From contig NZ_JBGJZM010000001.1 in assembly GCF_042610425.1 (NCBI RefSeq), positions 1,488,001 through 1,552,000 on the forward strand: DNA of 64,000 nucleotides, written 5' to 3'. Shown here one piece after another: positions 26,421 through 34,595 of this stretch; the first letter of the stretch is position 1, and each line of letters begins with the position of its first letter. A program made the position numbers and the translations under genes. The notes below the pieces were generated by a model. It searched no databases and had not been told where the DNA came from. It saw nothing but the letters and a program-made list of their open reading frames with translations. This stretch comes from Ectobacillus sp042610425 (GTDB lineage: Bacteria; Bacillota; Bacilli; Bacillales; Bacillaceae_G).

Positions 26421-27707
26421 TTATGATTTTACGGTAAGTAAAAGCTGGTACAATATTTTCGGTCTTCCTTTTCCCCCCAAATGCTCCTCACCAATCGGGA
26501 TTGCCAATCCTTTTTCCACAAAATACTTAAGAGTTCTCCGGCTGTTTCGTATTGTTTGACCCAGCTCATTGGCCAGCTCCTCAGCCGTTATTGTCGTTTT
26601 CCCTAACTTCTCAAGCACGTGAGACACACGCTTTATAACCATTGCCGATACATGATGCTGCTCTGCTAAGTGCTGAATCTCTACGTCATCTGTTCGATAC
26701 GACTGCTCTTTATTATCAAACAAGTTAACAATTTGCTCTTCATCCAGCGTTAAGAAGCATTGATCATCCTCAAACCTCTTACAGTAGACCAGTGCCATTT
26801 TCGCACGCTCACCCGCTATTTGAGCTGTATTTCCAAATCCAAGCCCAATATGAACAGAATTTTGCGAGATAGATTTCAAATCACGAAGCAACTTCTCAAT
26901 AAATGCGAAATCTCTTTTTTCAAGCATTCCTCTCGTTGAATAAAAAACAAACTGTGTACGATTCATTGCAAAAATATCAGCGTGTAGCTCCTTTGCATAT
27001 GTAACAAGTTGACGATGTCGTTCTAGATGAATTCGCTGCCCTTCATACTCCGATTTATCAGGATCATCAAGAAAATGAATATGTCCTACGGCTATTTGAG
27101 ATTTTTTAAAATAGTTGGAACTATCGAGCAATACAGCCCGTTGAATCCCCTCGCGAATTGCTGACTCCGTTGCTAGCACAAGTACGGCTGGAATTCCTTC
27201 ACTTCTTAGTAGCTCAAACGTAGACAACACACACGTAATGGCACATCTCGTCTTTCCCCCCTCGTATAGTGATTTATGAAACGTAAAATACTGTTTACCC
27301 GTTCCATCAAGAGTAGGATACACATAAGCAGACGAAGAGGATAATCCCAAATCCTCATATACCCGATTGACGGTTTGCGGTAGAATCATATCTACACTAA
27401 GCTTTTCAATTGGAAGCTCTAATTGTACAAGCACATGAAGTAGTCCTCGGTAAAACGCTGCACCGTCATACGAAATGTAAAGCAATGGAGCCTTCACCTT
27501 GGGGTCTGATTCAGCTACATAATAGGGAACCGGTCCTCCAAATAAAACAACGTCCACTTCCTTCTGAGCAGCAAGCGTTAGTTCCAGTGCTTCTCGCTCC
27601 GATTTGTAAAAATAGTAGTTAAGCTCCACATCTGTAAATTCAGTGGACACCTCATCCAAAACCGGCTGTAATATACAATTTCCTACAAATCCAATTTTTG
27701 TTTTCAT
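26421..27707 (-). CDS. putative transcriptional regulator of the diaminopropionate operon, unusual architecture
   Basis: 428 residues, no family I can name with certainty. N-terminal 1-110 resembles a ligand-sensing alpha/beta domain (KIGFVGNCILQPVLDEV, VDVVLFGGPVPYYV). Central 200-345 has a nucleotide-cyclase-like/GGDEF-like feel (VHIGLGFGNTAQIAGERAKMALVYCKR), as in PucR/CdaR-type regulators but without the active motif. C-terminal 370-425 is a winged helix (TITAEELANELGQTIRNSRRTLKYFVEKGLAIP). First gene of the operon, preceded by a sequence copied in front of the ABC transporter at 32751, so it probably autoregulates and controls both. Confidence 0.7.
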   Translation of the reverse strand: MKTKIGFVGNCILQPVLDEVSTEFTDVELNYYFYKSEREALELTLAAQKEVDVVLFGGPVPYYVAESDPKVKAPLLYISYDGAAFYRGLLHVLVQLELPIEKLSVDMILPQTVNRVYEDLGLSSSSAYVYPTLDGTGKQYFTFHKSLYEGGKTRCAITCVLSTFELLRSEGIPAVLVLATESAIREGIQRAVLLDSSNYFKKSQIAVGHIHFLDDPDKSEYEGQRIHLERHRQLVTYAKELHADIFAMNRTQFVFYSTRGMLEKRDFAFIEKLLRDLKSISQNSVHIGLGFGNTAQIAGERAKMALVYCKRFEDDQCFLTLDEEQIVNLFDNKEQSYRTDDVEIQHLAEQHHVSAMVIKRVSHVLEKLGKTTITAEELANELGQTIRNSRRTLKYFVEKGLAIPIGEEHLGGKGRPKILYQLLLTVKS

Positions 27708-27717
27708 ATCGTACCTC

Positions 27718-27748
27718 TTTAAAGGAAATGTCCTAAAATATCCTTTTT
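27718..27748 (-). promoter_or_regulatory. shared upstream element A (copy 1)
   Basis: 31 bases identical to 32894-32924. Minus strand core is AGGATATTTT-AGGACATTTC, two AGGANATTT half-sites with a 10-base period, ending 11 bases before the regulator start. Confidence 0.75.
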
Positions 27749-27820
27749 TAAAATCTATTATATCTAGTAACTTCTTGTTGATATAAAGATAGCAAAGAAA
27801 CTAATCATTCACCACAATCT

Positions 27821-27837
27821 TGTTATATAATCTGACA
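27821..27837. promoter_or_regulatory. shared upstream element B (copy 1)
   Basis: TGTTATATAATCTGACA, a TGTTA-N7-TRACA inverted repeat, differs by one base from the copy at 32999-33015; it lies 100 bases from element A, against 102 in the other copy. Confidence 0.65.
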
Positions 27838-27902
27838 GAACTTTTGAAATTATCTGTTTTTATTTCATGGAAATAAGTATGGGATAATACAAAGGAAAAA
27901 AC

Positions 27903-28058
27903 AAAAAACCCCGACCATTTCAGATCGAGGTTGTGTATGAGTAGCTATACATCATATAGATGTCCTCACGGAAAGGAGCACATACAGTACTCTTACTAGG
28001 GTATAGCAATTCCGCAAGTCAGACAGTCACTCTTGTGCTGTAAGCTAATCATACACAA
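27903..28058 (-). ncRNA. candidate structured RNA adjoining a DUF3800 gene
   Basis: Read on the minus strand from 28058: a closing stem TTGTGTATGA-T-TAGCT pairs with AGCTA-C-TCATACACAA (ends at 27931), enclosing about 95 bases. Inside, AGCACA/TGTGCT and ACATC/GATGT can form nested helices, and GCGGAA may pair with TTCCGT as a pseudoknot. The outer stem abuts an intrinsic terminator (AACCTCGA/TCGGGGTT, then TTTTTTG at 27910-27903). A TATAGT (28067-28062) sits just ahead. The strand is inferred from the terminator. Structured RNAs near DUF3800 genes have been described as DUF3800 motifs; membership cannot be tested here. Confidence 0.6.
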
Positions 28059-28079
28059 TTTACTATAACCTGTAAAGAT

Positions 28080-28772
28080 TCAATCATTCATTCCATCAGG
28101 AAGTTTTAAATGTGTATACCCAGATTTTAACAACCCACTAATATCTTTATTTTCCGATGAAATTTTAAACATAGAATTCGCTAAGAGATCCGCGGCTTGG
28201 ATAAGATAATGGATGCGGGAATCTCTATACAAAACTCGAAAATCACAGACAAAAGAAGTCGGATCATATTTTTGATGAATTCGGTAGTGATTGTCCTCGT
28301 TAAAAATATTAAAGAGATAATCTTGCAAGGAGTCTTGGGCAGAATGAGCAATGTTTTGATGGTCTATTCGTAATTCGATAAATGTGCAATTCTGAGGTAT
28401 TTTACATGTTATGATAAGCTCTTCAATCAACCTCTTAATGATATAATTTTTGTATCGTACGACGTCTTTTTTGGAACGAAAATCAATTCTTTGTAATGCT
28501 GACACCTTCACACTAACGAAAATTTGTTCACAAGAATACTTTGATAGTCTATTTAGCAGCCTTCTTCTGGTTGGAATATCCATTCTCGTTGTTTTTAACT
28601 CTTCCGTAATTCCTTGCTCCTTCTTTATGTTTTGCACAAACTTTGTGTAAGATGCATGAATCCCATGATAATCGGAATCCTTTACCAATAATCCCCCATA
28701 CACAAAATAGTCCCCTACCGGATAATTGGGATGCAATTGTCCTGAATCGTCTAAGAAAATATAATATTTCAT
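28080..28772 (-). CDS. DUF3800 domain protein
   Basis: 230 residues. MKYYIFLDDSGQLHPNYPVGDYFVYGGLLV carries the N-terminal acidic FxDDSG motif, and YLIQAADLLANSM the second conserved Asp, together the DUF3800 signature; the arrangement resembles RNase-H-like nucleases, with Asp8/Asp9 and the QAAD aspartate as likely metal ligands. Function of the family is not established. GGTGATCG precedes the ATG. A LexA-type box lies 123 bases upstream and a structured RNA candidate directly follows the stop, on the same strand. Confidence 0.85.
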   Translation of the reverse strand: MKYYIFLDDSGQLHPNYPVGDYFVYGGLLVKDSDYHGIHASYTKFVQNIKKEQGITEELKTTRMDIPTRRRLLNRLSKYSCEQIFVSVKVSALQRIDFRSKKDVVRYKNYIIKRLIEELIITCKIPQNCTFIELRIDHQNIAHSAQDSLQDYLFNIFNEDNHYRIHQKYDPTSFVCDFRVLYRDSRIHYLIQAADLLANSMFKISSENKDISGLLKSGYTHLKLPDGMND

Positions 28773-28882
28773 TCGATCACCATTTTTATCACAAAGTTAG
28801 GAATCTTTAATATACAGAACGTATTTTGCCTAAATCCTATTCGATGTTCTTTCTCAAACGTTGTTTTTCTCTAATTACTAAA

Positions 28883-28908
28883 AGTATACAACATAGAACA
28901 TATGTTCG
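28883..28908 (-). promoter_or_regulatory. LexA (SOS) box and -10 element upstream of the DUF3800 gene
   Basis: Minus strand CGAACATATGTTCT (28908-28895) fits the Bacillus LexA consensus CGAACRNRYGTTYC at 13 of 14 positions and is followed by TATACT (28888-28883). This spacing is typical of SOS promoters, though no good -35 hexamer is visible. Confidence 0.65.
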
Positions 28909-28952
28909 CTAATGTTTTTTAAAACAACTTTGCCAATCCTAATATTTTTCCT

Positions 28953-28981
28953 TTGCTTTTATACCCCACTAGGTATATTAT
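28953..28981 (+). promoter_or_regulatory. promoter with CstR/CsoR-type operator
   Basis: TTGCTT (28953), 17-base spacer, TATTAT (28976-28981). The spacer contains TATACC-CCACTA-GGTATA (28960-28977), a palindrome like those bound by CstR/CsoR repressors that sense sulfane sulfur or copper. No such repressor gene is in this window. Confidence 0.7.
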
Positions 28982-29029
28982 GAGTATAACAAAGCAAGAA
29001 CCTATTTTAACTTACAAGGAGGAAGATAT

Positions 29030-30445
29030 ATGTTTTTTCGTTATTTTTTCGATGAACGTTTAGCTCATTCTTCATATATGGTTGGCTGTCAAAGAACAGG
29101 AGAAGCGATTATCGTTGATCCAGGTAGAAACGTAACACCTTATTTTGAAGTTGCAGAAAAAGAAGGATTACACATAACTGCAGCAACTGAAACACATATT
29201 CATGCCGATTTTCTATCTGGTGCACGTGAATTAGCAAAGCGCCACAATGTAAAATTGTATCTCTCTGATGAAGGGGATGAAAACTGGAAATACCAATATG
29301 TAGATGATATCGATCATAAACTCGTTCGTGATGGTTCTGTTTTTCAAGTAGGGAATATTTCATTTGAGGTTATGCACACACCAGGACATACCCCTGAAAG
29401 TATTTCATTCCTTTTAACGGATAAAGGCGGAGGCTCTTCGGTACCAATGGGTATCTTTACCGGTGACTTCGTATTTGTTGGAGATGTTGGTAGACCAGAC
29501 CTTCTTGAAAAGGCAGCTGGAATTGTAGGAACAGCAAATATCGGTGCAAAACAAATGTTCCATTCGCTAGAACGCTTCAAAACGCTTCCTGAACACTTGC
29601 AAGTATGGCCCGCTCATGGAGCAGGGAGCGCATGCGGAAAGGCATTAGGTGCCGTTCCTCTTTCTACCGTTGGCTACGAGCTACGAAACAACTGGGCCTT
29701 GCAATATAAGGAGGAAGAACCCTTTGTAAAAGCATTACTGTCTGGGCAACCTGAACCACCAAAGTATTTCGCAATGATGAAAAAGTTAAACAAAGTAGGT
29801 CCAAACCTACTATCAGATGAAGCCGTTATGAAATACAATACGATTGAACAAGTAAAAGATAGCATCAATGAAAAAACAATTGTTATCGATACACGTCCTG
29901 CAGCAGATTTCCGAAATGGACATATGAACGGCGCTATTAATATTCCATTTAATAAATCCTTTACAAACTGGGCCGGATGGGTTGTTCGATATGATCAAGA
30001 GATGATATTGATTGCAGAAGAAGTAAAGCTAGCTAACATTCTAGAAGCTCTTCAATCCATTGGACTAGATCAAGTTAAAGGATATATCAATGTTGATGTT
30101 GCAAAACAATCTGCGTACATGACAGAAAGCTACGAAAACATTGATCCAAAACAATTAAGTCAGTTACTAAAACAAGAAGATACATTCTTGCTAGATGTTC
30201 GTAACCAATCCGAATGGGATGAAAGCCATATTGAACAAGCGCATCATTACATGCTAGGCTACTTATCAGACCGCATTTCCGAGCTTCCAAAGGATAAAAC
30301 ATTAGTTGTACAATGTCTATCTGGCGCTCGTTCTGCTATTGCCACAAGTATTCTACAAGCCAACGGCTTTAAACATGTTATAAACCTAGCAGATGGGTTT
30401 AAGGGATGGACAAAGGAACGGATGCCGGTTGTAAGTGGGAAGTAA
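29030..30445 (+). CDS. CstB-like persulfide dioxygenase-sulfurtransferase (MBL fold plus two rhodanese domains)
   Basis: 471 residues. Metallo-beta-lactamase domain 1 to about 250 with the iron-binding ETHIHADFLSGARELA, VMHTPGHTPESISF and GDFVFVGDVGRPDLLE. A first rhodanese-like domain (about 285-360, VIDTRPAADFRNGHMNGAINIPFN) lacks the catalytic cysteine; the second (about 385-470) has it in VVQCLSGARSAIATS. This MBL-pseudorhodanese-rhodanese order is that of CstB, which oxidises low-molecular-weight persulfides to thiosulfate during sulfide stress. GGAGG before the ATG; the operator above supports the role. Confidence 0.9.
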   Translation: MFFRYFFDERLAHSSYMVGCQRTGEAIIVDPGRNVTPYFEVAEKEGLHITAATETHIHADFLSGARELAKRHNVKLYLSDEGDENWKYQYVDDIDHKLVRDGSVFQVGNISFEVMHTPGHTPESISFLLTDKGGGSSVPMGIFTGDFVFVGDVGRPDLLEKAAGIVGTANIGAKQMFHSLERFKTLPEHLQVWPAHGAGSACGKALGAVPLSTVGYELRNNWALQYKEEEPFVKALLSGQPEPPKYFAMMKKLNKVGPNLLSDEAVMKYNTIEQVKDSINEKTIVIDTRPAADFRNGHMNGAINIPFNKSFTNWAGWVVRYDQEMILIAEEVKLANILEALQSIGLDQVKGYINVDVAKQSAYMTESYENIDPKQLSQLLKQEDTFLLDVRNQSEWDESHIEQAHHYMLGYLSDRISELPKDKTLVVQCLSGARSAIATSILQANGFKHVINLADGFKGWTKERMPVVSGK

Positions 30446-30480
30446 TACTATATAAAACGTTCGTATTCAAAGTGCAATGA

Positions 30481-30525
30481 AAAATGCCGCATTCTTTTCA
30501 GTTCAAAAGAATGCGGCATTTTCTT
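30481..30525. terminator. bidirectional terminator
   Basis: AAAATGCCGCATTCTTTT and its exact complement flank a 6-base loop between convergent genes; T-rich on both ends. Confidence 0.92.
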
Positions 30526-30529
30526 CCTA

Positions 30530-31249
30530 TCATAAAATTCTACTTAAAAAGGTTTGTGTTCTCTCTTCACGTGGATGAAGCAGCACTTCATCCGGCGAAC
30601 CCATCTCCACAATTTGACCAGCATCCATAAAAATAACACGATCCGCAACTTCCCGCGCAAAACCCATTTCATGTGTAACAACAATCATTGCCATTCCTTC
30701 CGACGCAACCTGCTTCATTACACCTAATACATCTCCGACAAGTTCGGGATCAAGGGCGGACGTCGGCTCATCAAAGAGAATACATCTCGGTTCCATCGCA
30801 AGTGATCTGGCAATGGCTACACGTTGCTGCTGTCCTCCCGATAATTGATGAGGATGGGCATCTAATTTGTTTCCAAGCCCTACTTTATTCAGTAGTTCTG
30901 CAGCCAATTCTTTAGCCCTATCTTTATTCATTTTCTTAACCCAAACGGGGCCTTCCATTACATTCTCCAAAACAGTGCGGTGAGGAAACAAATTAAACCG
31001 TTGAAACACCATTCCGATTTCTGTGCGAATAGATTGTAATTTTTTCTTATTTAGCAAAGACTCATTTTGATATAAGATGTCCCCTCCTTCAATCGTTTCT
31101 AAACCATTGATGCATCGTAAAATCGTACTTTTCCCCGATCCACTCGGTCCAATAATAACAACCTTCTCCTGCTTTTCAATCTCTAAATTGATGTCAAATA
31201 ATACTTGATGCGTTCCAAAACATTTCGTAACATTCTTTAGCTCAATCAT
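30530..31249 (-). CDS. amino-acid ABC transporter, ATP-binding protein
   Basis: 239 residues, GlnQ/TcyC class. Walker A GPSGSGKSTILRCING (about 33-48), Q-loop VFQRFNLFPH, signature LSGGQQQRVAIARSL (about 132), Walker B CILFDEPTSALD and switch His in VTHEMGFAREV. Overlaps the permease gene by eight bases. Energises uptake of a polar amino acid. Third gene of the SBP-permease-ATPase operon; upstream control shared with the diaminopropionate operon. Confidence 0.93.
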   Translation of the reverse strand: MIELKNVTKCFGTHQVLFDINLEIEKQEKVVIIGPSGSGKSTILRCINGLETIEGGDILYQNESLLNKKKLQSIRTEIGMVFQRFNLFPHRTVLENVMEGPVWVKKMNKDRAKELAAELLNKVGLGNKLDAHPHQLSGGQQQRVAIARSLAMEPRCILFDEPTSALDPELVGDVLGVMKQVASEGMAMIVVTHEMGFAREVADRVIFMDAGQIVEMGSPDEVLLHPREERTQTFLSRIL

Positions 31250-31898
31250 GCAGTCTCAACCCCCTTTCCAAACGACCAGCAACAATCATAAGCAAAGAAG
31301 TGACGATTAGGTACAAGAAAGCAATGACTGTATACACTTCAAAACTACGGAATGTTGTCACAATCACTTGTTCTCCAGTATGAAATAATTCCGTAATCGT
31401 CAAAAGCGAAACCATCGAAGAATTTTTAATCGTCATAATAAATTGATTGACCATTGGTGGAATCATCACCTTTACTGCTTGCGGTGCTATAACCCGATAC
31501 ATCGTCATAAATTTAGACATACCAAGCGACTCTGCTGCTTCCCTTTGTCCTTTATCAATCGATTGAATACCAGAACGAACAATTTCAGTTGCATAAGCTC
31601 CTGTATTTAATGATAATCCTAATACCGCTGCTTGCATCGGTTCCAAGCGAATCCCTAGTTGAGGCAACCCAAAATACAAGATAAATAATTGCACAAGTAA
31701 AGGCGTACCCCGAAAAATCCAAACATATAAAAATGCGATTTTATTAATTATAAAATTGGGGGAGAGGCGAGCAACCCCTCCCAGAATAGAGAATATAACC
31801 CCAATACTTAAGGAATAAAATGATAATTCTATTGTTTTCCATAATCCTTGTAAAAATATTGGCAGAAAGGGGATCATGTCTGCATAATGTAAAGTCAT
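31242..31898 (-). CDS. amino-acid ABC transporter, permease
   Basis: 218 residues of the HisM/GlnP permease class, about five membrane helices. The conserved EAA loop is visible as QREAAESLGMSKFMTMYRVIAPQAVKVMIPP (about 137-167), which docks onto the ATPase. IFRGTPLLVQLFILYFGLP (about 63-81) is the typical permease motif. One permease gene only, so a homodimer is likely. Located between the substrate-binding lipoprotein and the ATPase. Confidence 0.93.
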   Translation of the reverse strand: MTLHYADMIPFLPIFLQGLWKTIELSFYSLSIGVIFSILGGVARLSPNFIINKIAFLYVWIFRGTPLLVQLFILYFGLPQLGIRLEPMQAAVLGLSLNTGAYATEIVRSGIQSIDKGQREAAESLGMSKFMTMYRVIAPQAVKVMIPPMVNQFIMTIKNSSMVSLLTITELFHTGEQVIVTTFRSFEVYTVIAFLYLIVTSLLMIVAGRLERGLRLHD

Positions 31899-31911
31899 TC
31901 AAACCCCTCCT

Positions 31912-32751
31912 TTATTTCAACCACTTATCAAATAGTTTGCTTTCATCGCCACTATCCTTCATAGTTTTAATTTCATTATTTACAAACTTCAGTAAGTCAT
32001 CCTGTCCCTTGCTTACACCAATTCCTAATGAAGCTTTTGTAAATGCTTGTCCGACAATTTCTAATTTACTGTCTGGATTTTGTTTGTTATATCCCATTTG
32101 ATTTAAATAATCATTAAATGCTACATCAACGCGGCCCAGCTGTAAATCCATCAAATAATCAGTCGTATCTTTATACGATTTAATAGTCAATTTCGTGCCT
32201 TTCGCTACCAAATCTTTAGCCGCTTGTTCACTTGCTGCACCTGCTTTAACCCCTACCGTTTTACCATTCAAATCATCTAAACTTTTGATAGAAGTATCAT
32301 CTTTCCGTTTGACTAACACCATACCGGTGTCACTATAAGAATCAGACATGTCGATAACTTTTTTACGGTCATCTGTTACATACATCGCTGCAATAACAAG
32401 ATCGGCCTGTCCATTTTGCAAAGTTGGTATTAATGAAGTAAACTGCATTTCCTTCCATTCAACAGTAACTCCTAATTTATCAGCTAACTTCTTCCCAAGA
32501 TCAATATCATAACCTACTAAATTATTGCTTCCTTTTTCATGGTACTCAAACGGATAGTAATTTCCCGTTGCAATAACAAGTTTTCCACTTTTCTTGATTT
32601 TATCGATGGTTGGTCCAGATATTGCAGTACTAGCATCTGTTGACTTCGTTGTATCGGCAGTTATCGGTGCTTTTGTTGAATTGCTACAAGCTGTAAGAAT
32701 TGCTAGTGTCAAAATAATTAAATATAAGGAAATTTTCTTAAAACTAAACAT
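31912..32751 (-). CDS. amino-acid ABC transporter, substrate-binding lipoprotein
   Basis: 279 residues. Lipoprotein signal with lipobox ILTAC (Cys about 22), Ser/Thr-rich linker to about 48, then a family-3 solute-binding domain: KKSGKLVIATGNYYPFEYHEKGSNNLVGYDIDLGKKLADKLG, DLVIAAMYVTDDRKK, VGVKAGAASEQAAK. The conserved Arg and Asp of amino-acid binding are present (TDDRKK, GYDID). First gene of the operon; linkage and shared promoter suggest diaminopropionate or a related small amino acid as substrate, which is inference. Confidence 0.9.
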   Translation of the reverse strand: MFSFKKISLYLIILTLAILTACSNSTKAPITADTTKSTDASTAISGPTIDKIKKSGKLVIATGNYYPFEYHEKGSNNLVGYDIDLGKKLADKLGVTVEWKEMQFTSLIPTLQNGQADLVIAAMYVTDDRKKVIDMSDSYSDTGMVLVKRKDDTSIKSLDDLNGKTVGVKAGAASEQAAKDLVAKGTKLTIKSYKDTTDYLMDLQLGRVDVAFNDYLNQMGYNKQNPDSKLEIVGQAFTKASLGIGVSKGQDDLLKFVNNEIKTMKDSGDESKLFDKWLK

Positions 32752-32893
32752 GTTTTATTGCCCCTCTCGAACCATCATTTTTTTGTTTTTCATGCTTCTT
32801 CTTTGTTCGCTGGATGTTCCTACCTCACCTAAAATCGACTACAGCACACCATCAATTCATAGCAAACAACTTTATAGCCGTATGCCCAATTGA

Positions 32894-32924
32894 TTTAAAG
32901 GAAATGTCCTAAAATATCCTTTTT
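32894..32924 (-). promoter_or_regulatory. shared upstream element A (copy 2)
   Basis: Identical over 31 bases to 27718-27748; here 143 bases before the substrate-binding protein start. 32752-33280 otherwise holds no gene I can support. Confidence 0.75.
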
Positions 32925-32998
32925 AAAATGCAATCATGAAACTGAAATCCTTAAGTTGTTTTAAAGATATCAGAAACAAAATTCGACAACCACAAGTG

Positions 32999-33015
32999 TG
33001 TTATATAATCTAACA
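32999..33015. promoter_or_regulatory. shared upstream element B (copy 2)
   Basis: TGTTATATAATCTAACA, perfect TGTTA-N7-TAACA inverted repeat, 102 bases from element A; sequence between A and B is also recognisably related to copy 1. Confidence 0.65.
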
Positions 33016-33285
33016 TTGTTTTTTGAATTGTCTGATTATATCTTAAAAAATAATGGTAGCAGTCCATCTCCGTCCGTTAGTGTCGTTAGATAGAATCAAT
33101 TGTGTGAAATTTTATATACAAAGCCATTCTACCTATATGTCACACATCACTATTTTCTTTACATACAGATTGTACATCTGCTCCTATCCGCAATATTAAT
33201 CTCTACATTTTTCTATCGTAATTTTCTTTCTTATGGAATTTCCACCTATTATGTAAAATTTTATATATTTTTACGGTATTAACTC

Positions 33286-33430
33286 TTGCAATATCATCCA
33301 TTCCCTGTTATATTTAAAAAGAATTATTTTTGTTCGGCAAGGTATGTTAAGTGAACAACTTTCAATCTTGAAGATTTGAGCAAGGATAGTAACACATTGT
33401 GTGCATCGCACACGCCTGGAGGCAACAACA
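33286..33430 (+). promoter_or_regulatory. cold-shock promoter and 5' leader (copy 1)
   Basis: TTGCAA (33286), 17-base spacer, TATATT (33309-33314), then a leader of about 110 bases with ATTATTTTTGTTCGG, TTGAGCAAGGATAGTAACACA and a GTGTGC/GCACAC hairpin (33399-33413) four bases before TGGAGG. The same layout recurs at 55103 and 55520. Confidence 0.85.
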
Positions 33431-33631
33431 ATGGAACAAGGTAAAGTAAAATGGTTTAACGCAGACAAAGGTTTTGGCTTCATCGAACGCGAAGGTGGAG
33501 ACGATGTATTCGTACATTTCTCAGCAATCCAAAGTGAAGGCTTTAAATCTTTAGATGAAGGTCAAGCAGTTACATTCGACGTAGAACAAGGTCAACGTGG
33601 ACCTCAAGCTACAAACGTTCGTAAAGCTTAA
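33431..33631 (+). CDS. cold-shock protein (CspC-like), copy 1
   Basis: 66-residue single OB-fold nucleic-acid chaperone. RNP1 KGFGFI and RNP2 VFVHF are intact (MEQGKVKWFNADKGFGFIER; DDVFVHFSAIQSEGF). The N-terminus and FDVEQGQRGPQA resemble B. subtilis CspC more than CspB. Start set by GGAGG and by identity with the other two copies. Strong long leader and own terminator: monocistronic, probably highly expressed and temperature- or phase-controlled. Confidence 0.95.
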   Translation: MEQGKVKWFNADKGFGFIEREGGDDVFVHFSAIQSEGFKSLDEGQAVTFDVEQGQRGPQATNVRKA

Positions 33632-33648
33632 TTTAAATCGACATCTTT

Positions 33649-33678
33649 AACAGACTCTACTTGTAGAGTCTGTTTTTT
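33649..33678 (+). terminator. intrinsic terminator after csp copy 1
   Basis: AACAGACTCTAC/GTAGAGTCTGTT stem and six T. Confidence 0.93.
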
Positions 33679-33702
33679 GTTGTTTCTAACCCAACTAAAA
33701 AA

Positions 33703-34015
33703 TCCCTATTCACGAATGAATAGGGAATATACGTGCAAGTAAAGTAAAATGGTAGCTTAAGTATAGCATAGTATCTTTACACTACCTAATTATTTTTACT
33801 AAAATTAGTTACGTTAAAAAACTCAAATCGCTATCTCGTATTATATAAAATGAACAAACACCTTCTACATAAACTGAGATGATACACTCCTAGAAAAATT
33901 TCAGATATAAAGACACCGTCTTATGCAGGATATCATCTGCACAAGAGGTGTCTTTGAGCCTTCATTAATGAAAGGCACTGAAACCAATCTAAGTTTTCTA
34001 TTTTAAACTTAGATT
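33703..34015 (-). terminator. three hairpins downstream of cotJC
   Basis: Hairpins at 33703-33726 (TCCCTATTC arms, TTTTTT on the minus strand), 33909-33955 (AAAGACACC...GGTGTCTTT with an inner TGCAG/CTGCA stem) and 33986-34015 (AATCTAAGTTT/AAACTTAGATT overlapping the cotJC stop). The first has the best terminator tail. No gene is seen between them. Confidence 0.6.
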
Positions 34016-34583
34016 AGAAAATCGTCTTCTTATCTTGTTCTTCTTTTAATATTTCAACGGCCTCCCGAAATCGTTGAGAATGAATGATTTCTCTTTCTCT
34101 TAAAAACTGTAAACTATCATTAATGTCAGGATCATCGGATAAGTTTATCAGCCATTGATAGGTTGCACGTGCCTTTTCTTCTGCCGCAATATCTTCATAT
34201 AAGTCAGCAATAGGATCACCTTTTGCTTGGATAAAGGTTGTAGTAAACGGGACACCCGCCGCATTATGATAAAACAATGCACTATTATGATTCGCATAAT
34301 GACCATCCAAGCCAGCCTCTTTCATTTGTTCCGGTGTCGCGTCTTTTGTCAGCTTATAAATCATTGTTGCAATCATTTCAAGATGCGCAAATTCTTCCGT
34401 TCCAATATCCGTAAGCAAGCCAATGACTTTATCCGGAATCGTATAACGTTGATTTAAGTATCGAAGAGCGGCTGCCAATTCCCCATCTGCTCCCCCGTAT
34501 TGCTCAATTAAGTATTTCGCAAGTCTAGGATTACACTTACTGACCTTCACAGGATATTGTAACTTTTTCTCATAAATCCACAT
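34014..34583 (-). CDS. cotJC: spore coat protein CotJC (manganese-catalase family)
   Basis: 189 residues, ferritin-like Mn-catalase family. Metal ligands fall in GADGELAAALRYLNQRY (about 31), IGTEEFAHLEMIATMI (about 61-76) and AAEEKARATYQWLI / EREIIHSQRFREAVE. Made in the mother cell and packed in the inner coat. Third gene of cotJABC; spacing of 12 bases after cotJB. Confidence 0.94.
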   Translation of the reverse strand: MWIYEKKLQYPVKVSKCNPRLAKYLIEQYGGADGELAAALRYLNQRYTIPDKVIGLLTDIGTEEFAHLEMIATMIYKLTKDATPEQMKEAGLDGHYANHNSALFYHNAAGVPFTTTFIQAKGDPIADLYEDIAAEEKARATYQWLINLSDDPDINDSLQFLREREIIHSQRFREAVEILKEEQDKKTIF

Positions 34584-34595
34584 TGTTCTTGCCTC

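Noticed and set aside
32752..33280. Small frames upstream of the first csp gene
   Set aside because: AT-rich, no ribosome sites; better explained as the copied promoter region and spacer.
33986..34015. Palindrome at the cotJC stop as an attachment site
   Set aside because: No integrase or mobile genes nearby; a hairpin at a gene end is the simpler reading.
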